DNA from: Gigaspora margarita
Lineage: Eukaryota; Glomeromycota; Glomeromycetes; Diversisporales; Gigasporaceae
Reading direction: 5' to 3'
NCBI GenBank assembly: GCA_009809945.1
Contig: WTPW01001105.1
Location: 125,520 to 189,519, forward strand
Length of the DNA stretch: 64,000 bases
Under the pieces are notes generated by a model. It saw only the letters and a list, made by a program, of their open reading frames with translations, did no database searches and had not been told where the DNA came from. Made by a program: the position numbers and the translations under genes. Below are positions 1-11,683 of the stretch, in pieces (position 1 is the first letter of the stretch; the number at the start of each line of letters is the position of its first letter).

Positions 1-279
1 TCTTAGCAACTAATGATCCAAATCGACTCAAATTTTTACTGCTAATAATATATTTATTTAACTATAATATATTAAAATTTTAGCTAATTCAGATTGATAG
101 TTCTTGAGAAATCACTAGTAAACGATAGTTAATTTTTTTAAAAAAATTAACTATCATTTACAACTAATTTCTCGAGAACCATTAATCCAAATTGGCTGAA
201 ATTTTAATATTTTATAGTCAAATAAATAAATTATTGTAGCAAACATTTGAGCCAAATTTTATTAGTATTTGTTGAGAAA
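1..279. repeat. Foldback inverted repeat
   Basis: Two arms of about 130 bp meet at positions 139/140 (seven T then seven A). The left arm, with TAGTTCTTGAGAAATCA and TAATATATTAAAATTTTAGC, mirrors the right arm with diverged but clearly related sequence. No coding potential and no clear target-site duplication. Probably an old foldback or MITE. Confidence 0.7.
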
Positions 280-630
280 ATTTCTGTTAATTTTTAAAAA
301 AATCCAATGAATTTTTGTTATATATCATTAATAAAATAACGATAATACTTAGCAGGGTATTGCATATCAATTGTAATCTAAATTAATAATCACAAGATCT
401 TTTTTATATTATACATAATAATTTTTTTTAACTACATCAGCAAATTTAATAGGGCGTAATATTACGAAATAATTTATGACTCGTAAAAATAGCATAATAT
501 ATAGTAAGATATTTTGGAAACTTGTGAAATAATAAATTACGAAATATTACATAAGATATTATGAAATATTACATAAGATTTTCGCAATGTTTCAAAATAT
601 ACAGAGTAATATTATGAAACATTTATGAAC
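280..630. other. AT-rich spacer, no gene seen
   Basis: No coding sequence. The words ATTACGAAATA and GAAATATTACATAAGAT recur several times between 460 and 600, giving a loose local repeat. Confidence 0.6.
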
Positions 631-643
631 AGTAAATTAAATC

Positions 644-1409
644 AAAGGGTGTGACAATCTAGAGAAGTGGTCAGGTTGTCAACCTCTAAGCGGCAGGTCG
701 AAAGTTCAAATCCCACTAATGACAATAATAAAAATTAGGCCTGTGTTATGTTAGCTGTGGCTCAGATCGGTTGGGTAAGAAACCTGTAACCTTGGTTCCA
801 CCATCTTGAATGGGAGCTCTCAGGTGCAATAGTATTTGTTACACCGATAAATTCAAGGAACCAGAAAAATGGAAAACCATTTGGGAAGTCCTGAATAAGA
901 AGGTAGATTAGGATCTTCAATGGCACTACTATAAATAAGGTCGGTGCTAGGATCCAAATGAACCTTATAAGGGCAAGGGAGGTACCTAGCGGTTCGGAGT
1001 TGCCAAACTGCAAGTGTCGGTATAATGCAGATGCGCTAGTACTGAAAATCTATGAATAATTATGAAATGGGATGTAGCTGTTTAGTGGTCAAGGTCTAGC
1101 CAGCCCTAGGCTTGTAACCTAGGTGAGGCTAGTGCGGCAGATCATATTTGATTTCCTTAGAGAAAATGGAGTGGGGTTGGACTATGTAGAAAGTAATATT
1201 AGGTTGTATCAGACAATCAGAAGGTTTAAATAGGCAATTCCCGTAGTTGGGATGTAGGTATGGCAGCTAGTGTAGAACCTTCAGGCAGACTACTTAAATT
1301 AGGCACCAAAAGTGCACGTGTGGCTAGTTGTATCCTCATTTACGAATATAATATAATATAAATAAATTCTAATAAAGTCTCGGCAAGACCGCCAAAGTTG
1401 AAAAAAAAA
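644..1409 (+). mobile_element. tRNA-derived SINE (family A), complete copy
   Basis: A retroposon flanked by a 13-bp direct repeat (AGTAAATTAAATC at 631-643 and 1410-1422) and ending in an A-tail at 1400-1409. The head (about 650-715) resembles a tRNA gene: an A-box-like stretch near 660-680 and a B-box-like stretch GGTCGAAAGTTCAAATCCC near 697-715. The body continues with a non-tRNA sequence that recurs at 45.3-53.7 kb and, as a tail fragment, at 20.2 kb. It has no open reading frame worth calling, so it would depend on a LINE reverse transcriptase elsewhere. Confidence 0.82.
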
Positions 1410-1422
1410 AGTAAATTAAATC

Positions 1423-1898
1423 GCATTAATTCGCAACAAAGCACGCATTGGACTATTATCACGAAATATTTTAAGTAGCTATATATTGATATATAACACA
1501 TAATCATTTTATATCGATTAAAATTAAATGTTATATATCGATTAACTTGTTATAAATCGATATATATCTATAATCAATAAATAATTAAAATAAATCATTA
1601 TATATCTGCTAATCGATAGTTATCGTATTCATTATAGTGTGAAGCGCCACCCATCTTATTTTGTTTTTTATTTTTTAAATCATAGTAGTAGTTTTGAAAT
1701 AGTTAGAAATATTTCAATATATTTTAGAACTGTGAAACCAAGCCGGACTAGTAGATCTGTAACCTGGGTCATACCAAGCGCGCATTGGACTATATTTTCG
1801 AATTGTTTCAAAATTTTGTATTATATATCAAAATTAATCTAAAATTTTGTATTACATGATTAGATTAGATCTTTTGTTTATAAATTAGATCATCTACA
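1423..1898. other. AT-rich spacer with TATCGATTA repeats
   Basis: No gene seen. TATATCGATTA-like words repeat at 1480-1620. The word GCGCATTGGACTAT occurs in variant form at about 1443 and 1777, suggesting a degraded direct duplication. Confidence 0.5.
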
Positions 1899-1971
1899 TT
1901 GTCTTTTTTTTCGTTTTATTTTGTTTTTTTTATTTTTATTTTGTTTTTTTTTGTTTTTGTTTTGTTTTTTT

Positions 1972-2008
<37 letters not shown>

Positions 2009-2130
2009 TTTTATTTTTTTTGTTTTTTTTATTTTTATTTTGTTTTTTTTTGTTTTTGTTTTGTTTTTTTGTTTTTATTTTGTTTTTTTTTATTTTTTTT
2101 TTAATTTTTTTTTATTTTTTTTGGTACTTT
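1899..2130. repeat. T-rich low-complexity tract
   Basis: Long runs of T broken by single G or A bases, including an unbroken run of about 30 T near 1973-2007. A six-frame translation gives a phenylalanine-rich frame that is only a reflection of base composition. Confidence 0.9.
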
Positions 2131-2760
2131 ACAAGAACACCAGCCTTTTGCAAGAAAACCAACAACTTTTTGGCACTATGCAAGAACACCAATATGACTT
2201 TACAAGCCAATTCAAACTTCTGACACTTTGCAAGAACCTTTCTAAATCTTCAAGAACACTTCTTTAGTGAAATGATTTAGTTAGACACAAGTTTTTGCAA
2301 GTTTTTGCTTATTTATTTTCTTGTTTGATACTTTTTGTTTTTGTTTTTTTTTTTAAAATTTTTTTATTAATTTATTTTATTCCAGTACTTTGTAAGAACA
2401 CACTTCTTTAGAGAAATAATTTAGTTAGGTGCAAGTATTCGCAAGTTTTCACAAGTTAACCTAGTACTTTACAAAACACAACTAGGTTTCAACAATTTCT
2501 GAATTTGAACTCTTATTTTAGAGAAATAGAGATTTGGGACTTAGTTTATTTTTTTTTATTAAGTTTGCTTACATATTTTGTTTTTTAGTTATTTTTTTTT
2601 TTACTTATTTTTTTACTTTATTTTATTTTATTTATTTCTAACTTTCTTTGGAACTTTGAAAGAATCAATGTGACTTTTTAGCACTCTACAAGAACACTAA
2701 CTATAACTTCTCTGCTACTTTGCAAGAACATACAAGATTCTCTAACAATTTGCAAAAACT
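2120..2760. repeat. Dispersed ACTTTGCAAGAACAC repeat field
   Basis: The 15-mer ACTTTGCAAGAACAC or near variants occur about nine times on the plus strand (near 2127, 2153, 2172, 2221, 2388, 2463, 2648, 2681, 2712) at irregular spacing of 20-170 bp. No coding frame links them. The irregular spacing is unlike a simple satellite. Confidence 0.65.
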
Positions 2761-2789
2761 CCTACACTTCTGAAAAATAGGGGTTTTCA

Positions 2790-3260
2790 CTTTTCTACTA
2801 TTTTTTAGGAAGTAGTGAATATGAACGAAAAGAAATAATAGCTATCGGCGGGTAAAAAAATAAGTGTATAGATCTAGTATTATACAACGGAATGTGAAAG
2901 TAATTTAAAATATTACTATTTTTTCATTTTTATTTTTTTTTATTTTTTTACTTCTTTACTATTTTTAGAAAATAGCGAATATAAGCAAATATAATGAATA
3001 TATAAGAATATAATCGAATATAAGTGAATATAAGTGTGTAGTATTATGTGATGAAGAGCGAAAGTAGTTTACAATATTATTATTTTTTGGTTTCATTTTT
3101 TTTGTTATTTTTTACTTCTTTACAATTTTTAGAAAGTAGTGAATATAAGCGAATATAATAGTTAAAACAAAGAAGAGAAATAATAGCTAACTGCGAGGTG
3201 AGAAAATAAGTATTTAGAGCTAGTATTATATGATAAAGTGCAAGTAGTTTAAAATATTAC
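2790..3260. repeat. Degenerate tandem repeat, unit about 150-160 bp
   Basis: Three imperfect units each carry TTTTTAGAAAATAGCGAATA-like sequence, GAATATAAG words, an AATAATAGCTA segment, a TAGTATTATA segment and a following TTTAAAATATTACTATTTTT. No coding potential. Confidence 0.65.
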
Positions 3261-3801
3261 TATTTTTTTATTTTTATTTTTTTACAGTTTCAGTTTTTTT
3301 TAGTTTTATTTTTTTTTGTTGTAAAAAATGTATAATAATATATAATAAATAAAATATATTTAATTTAAAATATAATATATAATAATAATAATAAATAAAA
3401 AATATAAAACTTTATATTAAATTGCGAAACCTTGCAAAAACATGTGAAAACCTGTAAAATGTTTAAAAATAAGTATACAGTATAATAGTATCGATTATTA
3501 CTGATTATTACTGATTACTATTTTTATCGATAGTCCTTGTCAGGAGGCATTTAAATGTGCATTGTTGCGATTTATTTCGAATTATTGCGATGTAATATTG
3601 TGTAATTTTTTACGTATATTTTGTAATATTCCGTAATTGAAAATTGTGAAAGATTTCGTGTTGATTCAAAATTCTTGCGCAAGTTTTCGGGCCATAATAA
3701 CTTATGTAAGATTACATTTATATAATTTGCTAATGTATAGGCAGTCATGCCAATACTTATTTATTTAAGAAAATTGTACTACAAATTGTAATTACAAATG
3801 G
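3261..3801. other. AT-rich spacer, no gene seen
   Basis: Only AT/AAT-rich simple sequence (3330-3420) and unremarkable AT-rich DNA. Confidence 0.5.
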
Positions 3802-3804
3802 TTA

Positions 3805-6028
3805 GAAAGCTTCCAGAAATCAGCTGATTTAGGGGTAGAGGTGGATCAGCTGAAGTATCAGGTATAATTCTGGCCAGAATTATTAAACTTCGGCCAAAAT
3901 TAAGAAAATTTTTTTAGCCCAAATTATAAATTTATTAATAAAGCTTAATAATAAATAACCTTTGATCTATTGGACCAATTTGGATAATTTAACTACCAAA
4001 ATGATCCTTTTAAAGAGAGAATTATAACAAGCCTAAAATTAGTACTTCTACAGACCAGTCTCGAACTAGACTTTAGTCAAGTCTGAGTCTGGTCTGATGG
4101 ACTTAGACTTTTATATTTAGACTTTTTGAGTTTGGTCTGGGTCTGCCTGAAGTCTTCAGACTGGTCTAAGTTCAAATATATTTATATGTATTTTTGTGCT
4201 GAACAAGTTTACTTAGTGCATGAAGTTAGAATTAATTAGTAAAATTTTGTAAATTACAAGATTTTATAGAATTTTATTAATAAGATTCTATAAAATCTTA
4301 TGATTCATAAAATTTTACTAATTAATTCTAACTTTATGCACTAAGTAAATTTGTTTAACACCTAAAAATACACCAAATCGATAGAATTATTTTTATTTTA
4401 CTTAAAATTTAGAGAATAGATGCATGATTTTGGATTTTTGATCAAAAAGTCAAATTTAAGTATCTTTTTTCCAAATTTCAAGTAAAATAAAAATATTTCT
4501 GCTGATTTAATGTATTTTTAGGTTCTGAACAAGTTTACTTAGTGCATGAAGTTAGAATTAATTAGTAAAATTTTGTGATTCATGAGATTTTATAGAATTT
4601 TATTAATAAAATTCTATAAAATCTTATTATTCACAAAATTTTACTAATTAATTCTTACTTAATGCACTAAGTAAACTTGTTCAGAACCTAAAAATACATT
4701 AAATTAGCAAAAATATTTTTATTTTACTTGAAATTTGGAGAAAAGATACTTAAATTTGACTTTTTGATCAAAAATCCAAAATCATGCATCTATTCTCTAA
4801 ATTTCGAGTAAAATAAAAATAATTCTGTTGATTTGGTGTATTTTTAGGTGTTGAACAAATTTACTTAGTGCATAAAGTTAGAATTAATTAGTAAAATTTT
4901 ATGAATCATAAGATTTTATAGAATNNNNNNNNNNNNNNNNNNNNNNNNNNNNNNNNNNNNNNNNNNNNNNNNNNNNNNNNNNNNNNNNNNNNNNNNNNNN
5001 NNNNNNNNNNNNNNNNNNNNNNNNNNNNNNNNNNNNNNNNNNNNNNNNNNNNNNNNNNNNNNNNNNNNNNNNNNNNNNNNNNNNNNNNNNNNNNNNNNNN
5101 NNNNNNNNNNNNNNNNNNNNNNNNNNNNNNNNNNNNNNNNNNNNNNNNNNNNNNNNNNNNNNNNNNNNNNNNNNNNNNNNNNNNNNNNNNNNNNNNNNNN
5201 NNNNNNNNNNNNNNNNNNNNNNNNNNNNNNNNNNNNNNNNNNNNNNNNNNNNNNNNNNNNNNNNNNNNNNNNNNNNNNNNNNNNNNNNNNNNNNNNNNNN
5301 NNNNNNNNNNNNNNNNNNNNNNNNNNNNNNNNNNNNNNNNNNNNNNNNNNNNNNNNNNNNNNNNNNNNNNNNNNNNNNNNNNNNNNNNNNNNNNNNNNNN
5401 NNNNNNNNNNNNNNNNNNNNNNNNNNNNNNNNNNNNNNNNNNNNNNNNNNNNNNNNNNNNNNNNNNNNNNNNNNNNNNNNNNNNNNNNNNNNNNNNNNNN
5501 NNNNNNNNNNNNNNNNNNNNNNNNNNNNNNNNNNNNNNNNNNNNNNNNNNNNNNNNNNNNNNNNATTCTATAAAATCTTATGATTCATAAAATTTTACTA
5601 ATTGATTCTAACTTCATGCACTAAGTAAACTTGTTCAGCACCAAAAAATATATATAAATATATTTGGACTCAGACCAGTTTGCAGACTTTGGACCAGACC
5701 CAGACTTGACTCATATAATATTTTATAATTTATTAAATAAACATTATATAATACAAATCTATATCGATTTTATGATCTAGTGATTGGATTTTTTATAATT
5801 TTGGGCTTGTTAGAATCCTCTCTTTGAGAGGATTATTTTGGTGGTTAAATCATCTAAATTGGTTCAGTAGATCAAAAGTTATTTATTTTTTAAGTCGATA
5901 TATTTATAATAATAATTTTAAATAAATGTAAAATTTGATTGGCTAATAGTAGTGTCAGGTGTGGGGGTGGGTCTGGCCTCAGACAATTTATTAATAAAAA
6001 AAAAATCAGCTGATTTCTGGAAGCCCTC
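3805..6028. mobile_element. TTA-flanked inverted-repeat element (PIF/Harbinger-like), contains assembly gap
   Basis: Terminal inverted repeats with AGCTTCCAGAAATCAGCTG at the left end and its complement at the right. Both ends are bordered by TTA (3802-3804 and 6029-6031), the 3-bp target typical of PIF/Harbinger elements. The same terminus occurs at 10398-11680. Inside are alternating inverted units that share GAACAAGTTTACTTAGTGCA and TATAGAATTTTATTAATA, which explains why assembly failed at 4925-5564. No transposase is visible, so this looks non-autonomous, though the gap hides 640 bases. Confidence 0.7.
4925..5564. other. Assembly gap (640 N)
   Basis: Unknown bases. The gap lies within a palindromic array whose arms flank it, so the missing sequence is probably more of the same inverted repeat. 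Confidence 0.99.
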
Positions 6029-6164
6029 TTACTTAATTGATAATCTGTGAATTAACTGGAAAAAATGATCTGCAATTACTAAGTAAATATTATGCAATTT
6101 ACTTAGTAAAAAACCCAGTTTGTAAATGTACAGATTTTTAGAAATGTGAAGATTTTTTTAATAT

Positions 6165-6325
6165 ATCTGTTCGCTAATTACCTTTTGCTAATTACTCAAC
6201 CAACTCTTTCGCTAATTATTCAACCAACTCTTTCACTAATTATTCAACTAATTCTTGGCTAATTATTCAACCAACCTTTCCACTAATTACTTAACCAATC
6301 TTTCTGCTAATTAACTAATTCTTCT
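6165..6325. repeat. 24-bp tandem repeat
   Basis: About six to seven imperfect units of GCTAATTATTCAACCAACTC plus a short TTTC-like linker. The array ends within a few bases of the left TIR of the Tc1/mariner element at 6327. Confidence 0.8.
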
Positions 6326-6407
6326 ACAGTGCACAACACTTAAAGACTAAAATAAATTTATTGATTTTTAAAGGCTAATAACCTATACTACAAAAATAAT
6401 ACAAACA

Positions 6408-6464
6408 AAAAAAAGCTGCTAAGTTGTAGATAAGTTTACTTACTATAACTTAGCAGCTTTTTTT
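6408..6464. repeat. Perfect-stem hairpin AAAAAAGCTGCTAAGTT
   Basis: A 17-nt arm AAAAAAGCTGCTAAGTT is followed after about 20 nt by its complement AACTTAGCAGCTTTTTT. It lies in the 5' non-coding part of the Tc1/mariner element. It could be a subterminal hairpin or an AT-rich terminator-like structure; its role is unknown. Confidence 0.7.
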
Positions 6465-7015
6465 AAAAAAATACTTATGTATTCTTAATTTATAAGCAGT
6501 TAAAAATACTCGATTCATATATGTTAATGCAAAATAGGACAAAAAACGTGACTTGGATCGACCAATCGAATTTAGTGGCATGCATACTCAAAATCTTATT
6601 GGTTAATCAAATATCACGTGCATACTTACAAGGTTCATATGATAATTGATCTTGCATACGCTTTAAAAGAAATGCTTATTCAAGAAACCAGAGCGTGAAA
6701 AAAGTACCTTTAGCAGTTAGTACAAAAAGCATGTAAAATTTTTTTCATGCCTCTAACCACTTGACTAAGAAGGAAATGCGAGGCACACAGAGAAGGAAAT
6801 GTGTGCACACGGTATTCGGGTTCTTCACTTTTTTTTTTTTTTCTGTCAAGTTTTTTTTTTTTTCCGTCAAATTTTTTTTCGGGTACGTTTAATTTGAATA
6901 ATGGTATACTTTCATATAAAATTACAAAATTTCTTTTTTCACCCCTTTTTTTTTTTTCCTCCACAAGACTTTGTGAGAACCGATCAAAAAAAGTATGCCA
7001 AAGTGAAAGAATAAA

Positions 7016-9338
7016 GTGCATCAGAGGCTTCAAGAATATAACAATAAAAGAAGGAAGCAAGTCACAAAAAGGCAAAAGAAGGAGGATGTCTTGGGTGACG
7101 ATTTTACTGAAAATGATGTTTGGGCTGAGGATATTTTTGCTAAAGATATCCGTGAAGATATCTTTATTGAAGATGTCTTTTCTGATGATATATCTACTGA
7201 AAGCAGTGAATTTAATGAGGATGAAGGTAAAAATGAGTTTGAAGAAGAAGAAGAAGAAGTAATGAGAGCCCAGCGTTCGTGTGAAAAAAAGATAAAAAAG
7301 AAAATGCAAGGATAATTAAAGAATTACCGAAGTCAATGTACTATCGTAAGCTTGGTGCTTCAGGTACACTTACATGTATCGCTAAGGGAACCTCTATAAT
7401 TACTAGCTTTTTTAAGATTGTGAGGTTGGTAAAGGGTCTTTAGCTTTTGCATAATCAGTATATGTTAAAAAATGCTAATTATTGTTATCATCATTAAGTG
7501 AACTTCCCAGAAGGTTTTTGATACCTCCCACATTTCCTATGTTTCCTATGACTTCCTGGGCAAGTGAGTTTTTTTGTAGAGCTACAGCCTACTCCAAGTC
7601 TTCTCTATCAAGTAGGTCTTTGGCACCTCCTTCAAATGAATTCACACTTCAAGAAGGAATTGAACAGCTTAGAGAAGATCTTATAAAAAATCAAAAAAAA
7701 TTAACGGCTATTGAATATAATGAACGACGGGCAGTTTATGAATATTTTGTGTAGTTAGAAGGTGGTGATAGCAAAATGAAAGCAAGTGAAGAGGCTGCAC
7801 GTGTTGCTTGTATTTCTCAAAAACCATATACATCCTAGAGGATTCGCTTTTTAGCTGAATTCTATTTACATTATAGATCATTTCCAGTTACACAACGCGG
7901 TCAGCACCAAAAACACTACCGACTTATTGATGACGAAGACGTTGCTTTGCAATGTAAAGAATAGATACATAGGGAAGCAGGAGTAAATGGAATTAGTCCA
8001 ACTTGTTTTATGCAATATGTAAACAATTTTATTTTGCCAGAGTGTTTAGAAGGGTCTCAAAAAAAAATTAGTATATGAACAGCGGAAAGGTGGTTGAACA
8101 TTTTAGGATATAAGTATAAGGAATATACGAAGAGAATGTACTTTGATGGGCATGAGCGCGATGATGTCGTGGCATATCGACGTGTATTTTTAGATAGAAT
8201 GAGAACATTAGAGCAAAAAATGGCAACATATGAGGGAGAAGCAATGGAAAGGGTCCCACTAGTGCTTAATGGAGAGGAACGAGAATTAATTTTTGTAACC
8301 CACGATAAATGCATGTTTTATGTGAATGATGGAAAGAAAAGAATTTTGGTACCTGACGGTGAGATGCCCTTATGAAAAAAGGGAAACAGAAGGTTAATAA
8401 TAGTGAGCGAATTTCTTTCGGAAGAATGTGGTCAGCTAAAATTGACTGATGAAAAGGCAGAAATGTATTCAGGTGTTCTCATGAAAGCCCATTGTTATCT
8501 TATGCCTGGTAAAAACCATGAAAGTTATTGGATAGTTGATCATTTATTAGATCAAATAAGAGATAAAGCCATCTCTATATTCAAAGCAAAATTTCCTAAT
8601 GCAACCGCCGTCTTTGCCTTTGATAACAGTACTAACCATGCTGCGTATGCGAAGGATTCTCTTGTTGCATCAAGAATGAACTTAGGTCCCAGTGGAAACC
8701 AGCCAGTAATGCGATCAATGACTTTTTTTGATTCTGATGGAATTGAAAGAATGCAGCAGATAGCTTTTGAAGAAGATTGTGAAGATCCTACTATACGAGG
8801 AAAGCCAAAAGAACTAAGATTAGTATTGCAAGAAAGGGGTATTTGGAGAGACGGATTGTGTTTAGAATGTAAGATGTGTAAGGACAAGAAATTAGTGAAC
8901 GATTCTTTATGTGTAAATTGTTGTGCAAGAAAGATTATGGCTTCGCAATCTGACTTTCTTGCACAGAAGTCAGCCGTTGTTGAATTAATAGAGAATGCTG
9001 GCCACTTATACATTTTTTATCCAAAATATCACTGTGAACTTAATTTTATTGAAATGTATTGAGGTGCGACCAAATTCTATACAAAAAATCAATGCGATTA
9101 TTCATGGGCTGGTTTACAAAAAACCGTTCTACGGGCACTCAATTCTATCGACGTTATTACAATCAGGAGATTTGCTCGAAAGTCCTGACGATATATGGAT
9201 TTATATTGTGAAGAGCTGACAGGAAAATTGGCCGAATATGCGTGTAAGAAGTTTAAGTCGCATAAATGAGTTCCTCAGAGTAAATTGACTTCCTTCATAC
9301 AGAAGAATCATAAGAATATTGATCGTATTGATTCGTAA
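7016..9338 (+). pseudogene. Tc1/mariner-like DDE transposase, pseudogene
   Basis: A lysine- and acid-rich N-terminal part (7016-7315) is followed by a segment read in another frame with KELPKSMYYRKLGASGT (about 7318-7370), then probably an intron, then one uninterrupted frame from about 7482 to the TAA at 9336. Catalytic candidates are D in VTHDKCMFY (8304), D in AFDNSTNH (8622) and E in LNFIEMY (9051), so the spacing is D-106-D-143-E. A Cys-rich patch CLECKMCKDKK precedes NCCARKI. The layout matches a fungal DDE family that I recognise from its THDEC, DNSSNHAA and HCELNFIEYFWGA-type blocks. Eight premature stops sit in the main frame at 7752, 7836, 7962 (TAG) and 8076, 8373, 9060, 9186, 9267 (TGA), without a frameshift in over 1.8 kb. 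The stop at 9060 replaces the Trp expected after IEMY. It cannot make full-length protein. Confidence 0.85.
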
Positions 9339-9819
9339 GTGTTTTTTTTTTTTTTTTTTTTTTGGTCTAACTTGTTTTTTGTACTTTTTTTTTTCTTTCA
9401 TTTATGGAGTTTTTTTCTTCTTTTTTCATTTATGGAGGATATTACATATGCTTTTTAACCGGGTATTAGCCATTAGTATATGAAAACTGAACAAGCGGTA
9501 ATAAATATAAGAACAATACAGGAATGAACAAGCGACTATAAAAAGTCAACATGCTAATGATGTATTAATGATGTATTTATGATGTAACAGGTCTCATTTA
9601 TTTTGGTTTGTTATATAAAATTTGTCATATAAGTTTTCGAAAGAAGTTAGATTCGTGATTCTTATTTAGTATAAAAGTTTGGAAACTGTTCGGTATACTT
9701 ATGTGGTCATGTGACCACGGGGAAAAGCATATAAAATCGAATTTTAAGCAATTTTAATTTTAGCGACTCGAAATGGGACAAAGTTACGTGATTTTAGTCT
9801 TTAAGTGTCGTGCACTGTA

Positions 9820-10394
9820 TAATAAATATACAACTATGACAAGAAGGAACACATAGTTTATTGTTATTTAGTGATATATATTAATGTAAGAGTTTTATAT
9901 GTAAGTCCTTGCACTACTTAATGCAGCTAAAGAACCTAGCTATCAAAATACAAGGTCTTTGCATAGCATATTACAGCTGCTGAGTCTTAATTATCATACA
10001 TAAGGTCCTTGCACTTGCCTATGGTAGCTGCGGATTCTAAAAATCAATGCTCTTACGCTTCTATTGTAACTATGAAACTTATTAGCTATATTTATTACAA
10101 TTATGATCAAATTTTTTTTATTAGCAAAGTTAAAAAAATCAATCGAATAATTTTAATAATTTTTAATAAAAAGTATAAAATTCTAAAAAGCTACACTTTA
10201 ATAACAATCTTAAAATATTTTTTGTTTTATACATTTTATTATTAATAGTATTATAAAACAAAAAAAAACAAGAATAAATAAAATATAATAAAAAAAACAA
10301 AAAAAAAAGTAAATCATAGATAAAACTTTACTTATCATTTGTTTACTTGGGTTTTCAAGTCTCCTAGTCAATAAAGTATGCTTGACTAGAAGTC
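9820..10394. repeat. Spacer with three degenerate direct repeats
   Basis: At 9893-10035 the phrase AAGGTCCTTGCA plus a later GCAGCTG-like and TTATCATA-like stretch repeats about three times at roughly 55-bp spacing. The remainder is AT-rich, with no gene seen. Confidence 0.55.
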
Positions 10395-10397
10395 TTA

Positions 10398-11680
10398 GGG
10401 AGCTTCCAGAAATCAGCTGATTTTTGTTTACTATGAGCCCACCTCACCCCTACCCCACCCACCCACACCTGATACCCCAATTAGCCAATCAGATTTTACG
10501 ATTATTAAAAAGTTAAATATAACATTTAATAGTAAATAACTTTTGAACTACTGGACCAATTTTGATGATTCAACTGCCAAAATAATCCTCTCAATGAGAG
10601 GGTTCTAGTGAGCCCAAAATTGTTAAAATCCAATCACAGGATCCTGTGATCGGAATAGATTTGTGTTACTATAAAGTTCTATAATTTATTAAATAATTAT
10701 AACCCATTTATAGCAACACAAATTTATTTCGATCACAGGATCCTGTGATTGGATTTTAACGATTTTGGGCTCGTTAGAATCCTCTCATTGAGAGGATCAT
10801 TTTGGTAGTAAAATCATCGAAATTGGCCCAGTAGATCAGAAGTTATTAACAATTAAAAATTAATTTTTAGATGTTAATAACTTCTGATCTACTGGGCCAA
10901 TTTCGATGATTTTACTACCAAAATGATCCTCACAATGAGAGGATTCTAACAAGCTCAAAATCGTTAAAATCCAATCACAGGATCCTGTGATCGGAATAGA
11001 TTTGCGTTGCTATAAAAGTTATATAATTTATTAAATAATTATAACCCATTTATAGCAACACAAATTTATTTCGATCTTAGGATCCTGTAATTAGATTTTA
11101 ACGATTTTGAGCTTGTTAGAATCCTCTCATTGAGAGGATCATTTTGGTAGTAAAATCATCGAAATTGGCCCAGTAGATCAGAAGTTATTAACAATTAAAA
11201 ATTAATTTTTAGATGTTAATAACTTCTGATCTACTGGGCCAATTTCGATGATTTTACTACCAAAATGATCCTCACAATGAGAGGATTCTAACAAGCTCAA
11301 AATCGTTAAAATCCAATCACAGGATCCTAAGATCGAAATAAATTTGTGTTGCTATAAATGTGTTATAATTATTTAATAAATTATAGAACTTTATAGTAAC
11401 ACAAATCTATTCCGATCACAGGATCCTGTGATTGGATTTTAACGATTTTGGGCTCACTAGAACCATTTCATTGAGAGGATCATTTTGGTAGTTGAATCAT
11501 CAAATTGGCCCAGTAGTTCAAAAGTTATTAATTATCAAATATTATTAATAAATCTATAATTTTGGTCAAAAATAATTTTGCAACTTTGGCCGGAATTATG
11601 AAATTTTGGCCGGAATTACACCTGATACTTCAGCTGACCCACCCACCCACCCAGAAATCAGCTGATTTCTGGAAGCTCCC
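10398..11680. mobile_element. TTA-flanked element with six alternating inverted blocks
   Basis: Ends GGGAGCTTCCAGAAATCAGC and complement, with TTA on both sides (10395-10397, 11681-11683): PIF/Harbinger-like. The interior holds one 110-120 bp block six times in strictly alternating orientation (starting near 10540, 10720, 10870, 11070, 11215 and 11410). Each block carries TGATCTACTGGGCCAATTTC, CCAAAATGATCCTC, GAGAGGATTCTAAC and AATCACAGGATCCTGTGATC-like parts. The last part is itself palindromic around GGATCC. There is no coding sequence; it is a non-autonomous multi-stem element. Confidence 0.8.
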
Positions 11681-11683
11681 TTA

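Larger units (their letters stand above)
6327..9817 (+). mobile_element. Complete Tc1/mariner-superfamily transposon, 3.49 kb
   Basis: The 27-bp terminal inverted repeats begin CAGTGCACAACACTTAAAGA (6327-6353) and end with the complement at 9791-9817. They differ at one position, a G/A transition. The element is flanked by TA on both sides (6325-6326, 9818-9819), the target duplication of this superfamily. It carries one transposase pseudogene on the plus strand. A related word pair, GGACAAA...ACGTGA, is found near both ends in direct orientation (6537 and 9775). At 3.5 kb it is longer than classical Tc1 elements, in line with a long-transposase fungal clade. Confidence 0.88.

Noticed and set aside
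1899..2267. Phenylalanine-rich frames
   Set aside because: Pure reflection of a T-rich tract.
6710..7309. 199-codon minus-strand frame
   Set aside because: Antisense to the acidic/lysine-rich N-terminus of the Tc1/mariner transposase and to poly-T runs.
7482..9338. Alternative genetic code (TGA or TAG read as sense)
   Set aside because: TGA would have to mean both Trp and Arg and TAG both Gln and Trp; matching transitions also occur in non-coding TIRs and target duplications, so mutation explains it better.
3805..11680. CRISPR-like array from the regular repeats
   Set aside because: Repeats alternate in orientation, are 110 bp or longer and have no unique short spacers; the window is eukaryotic.
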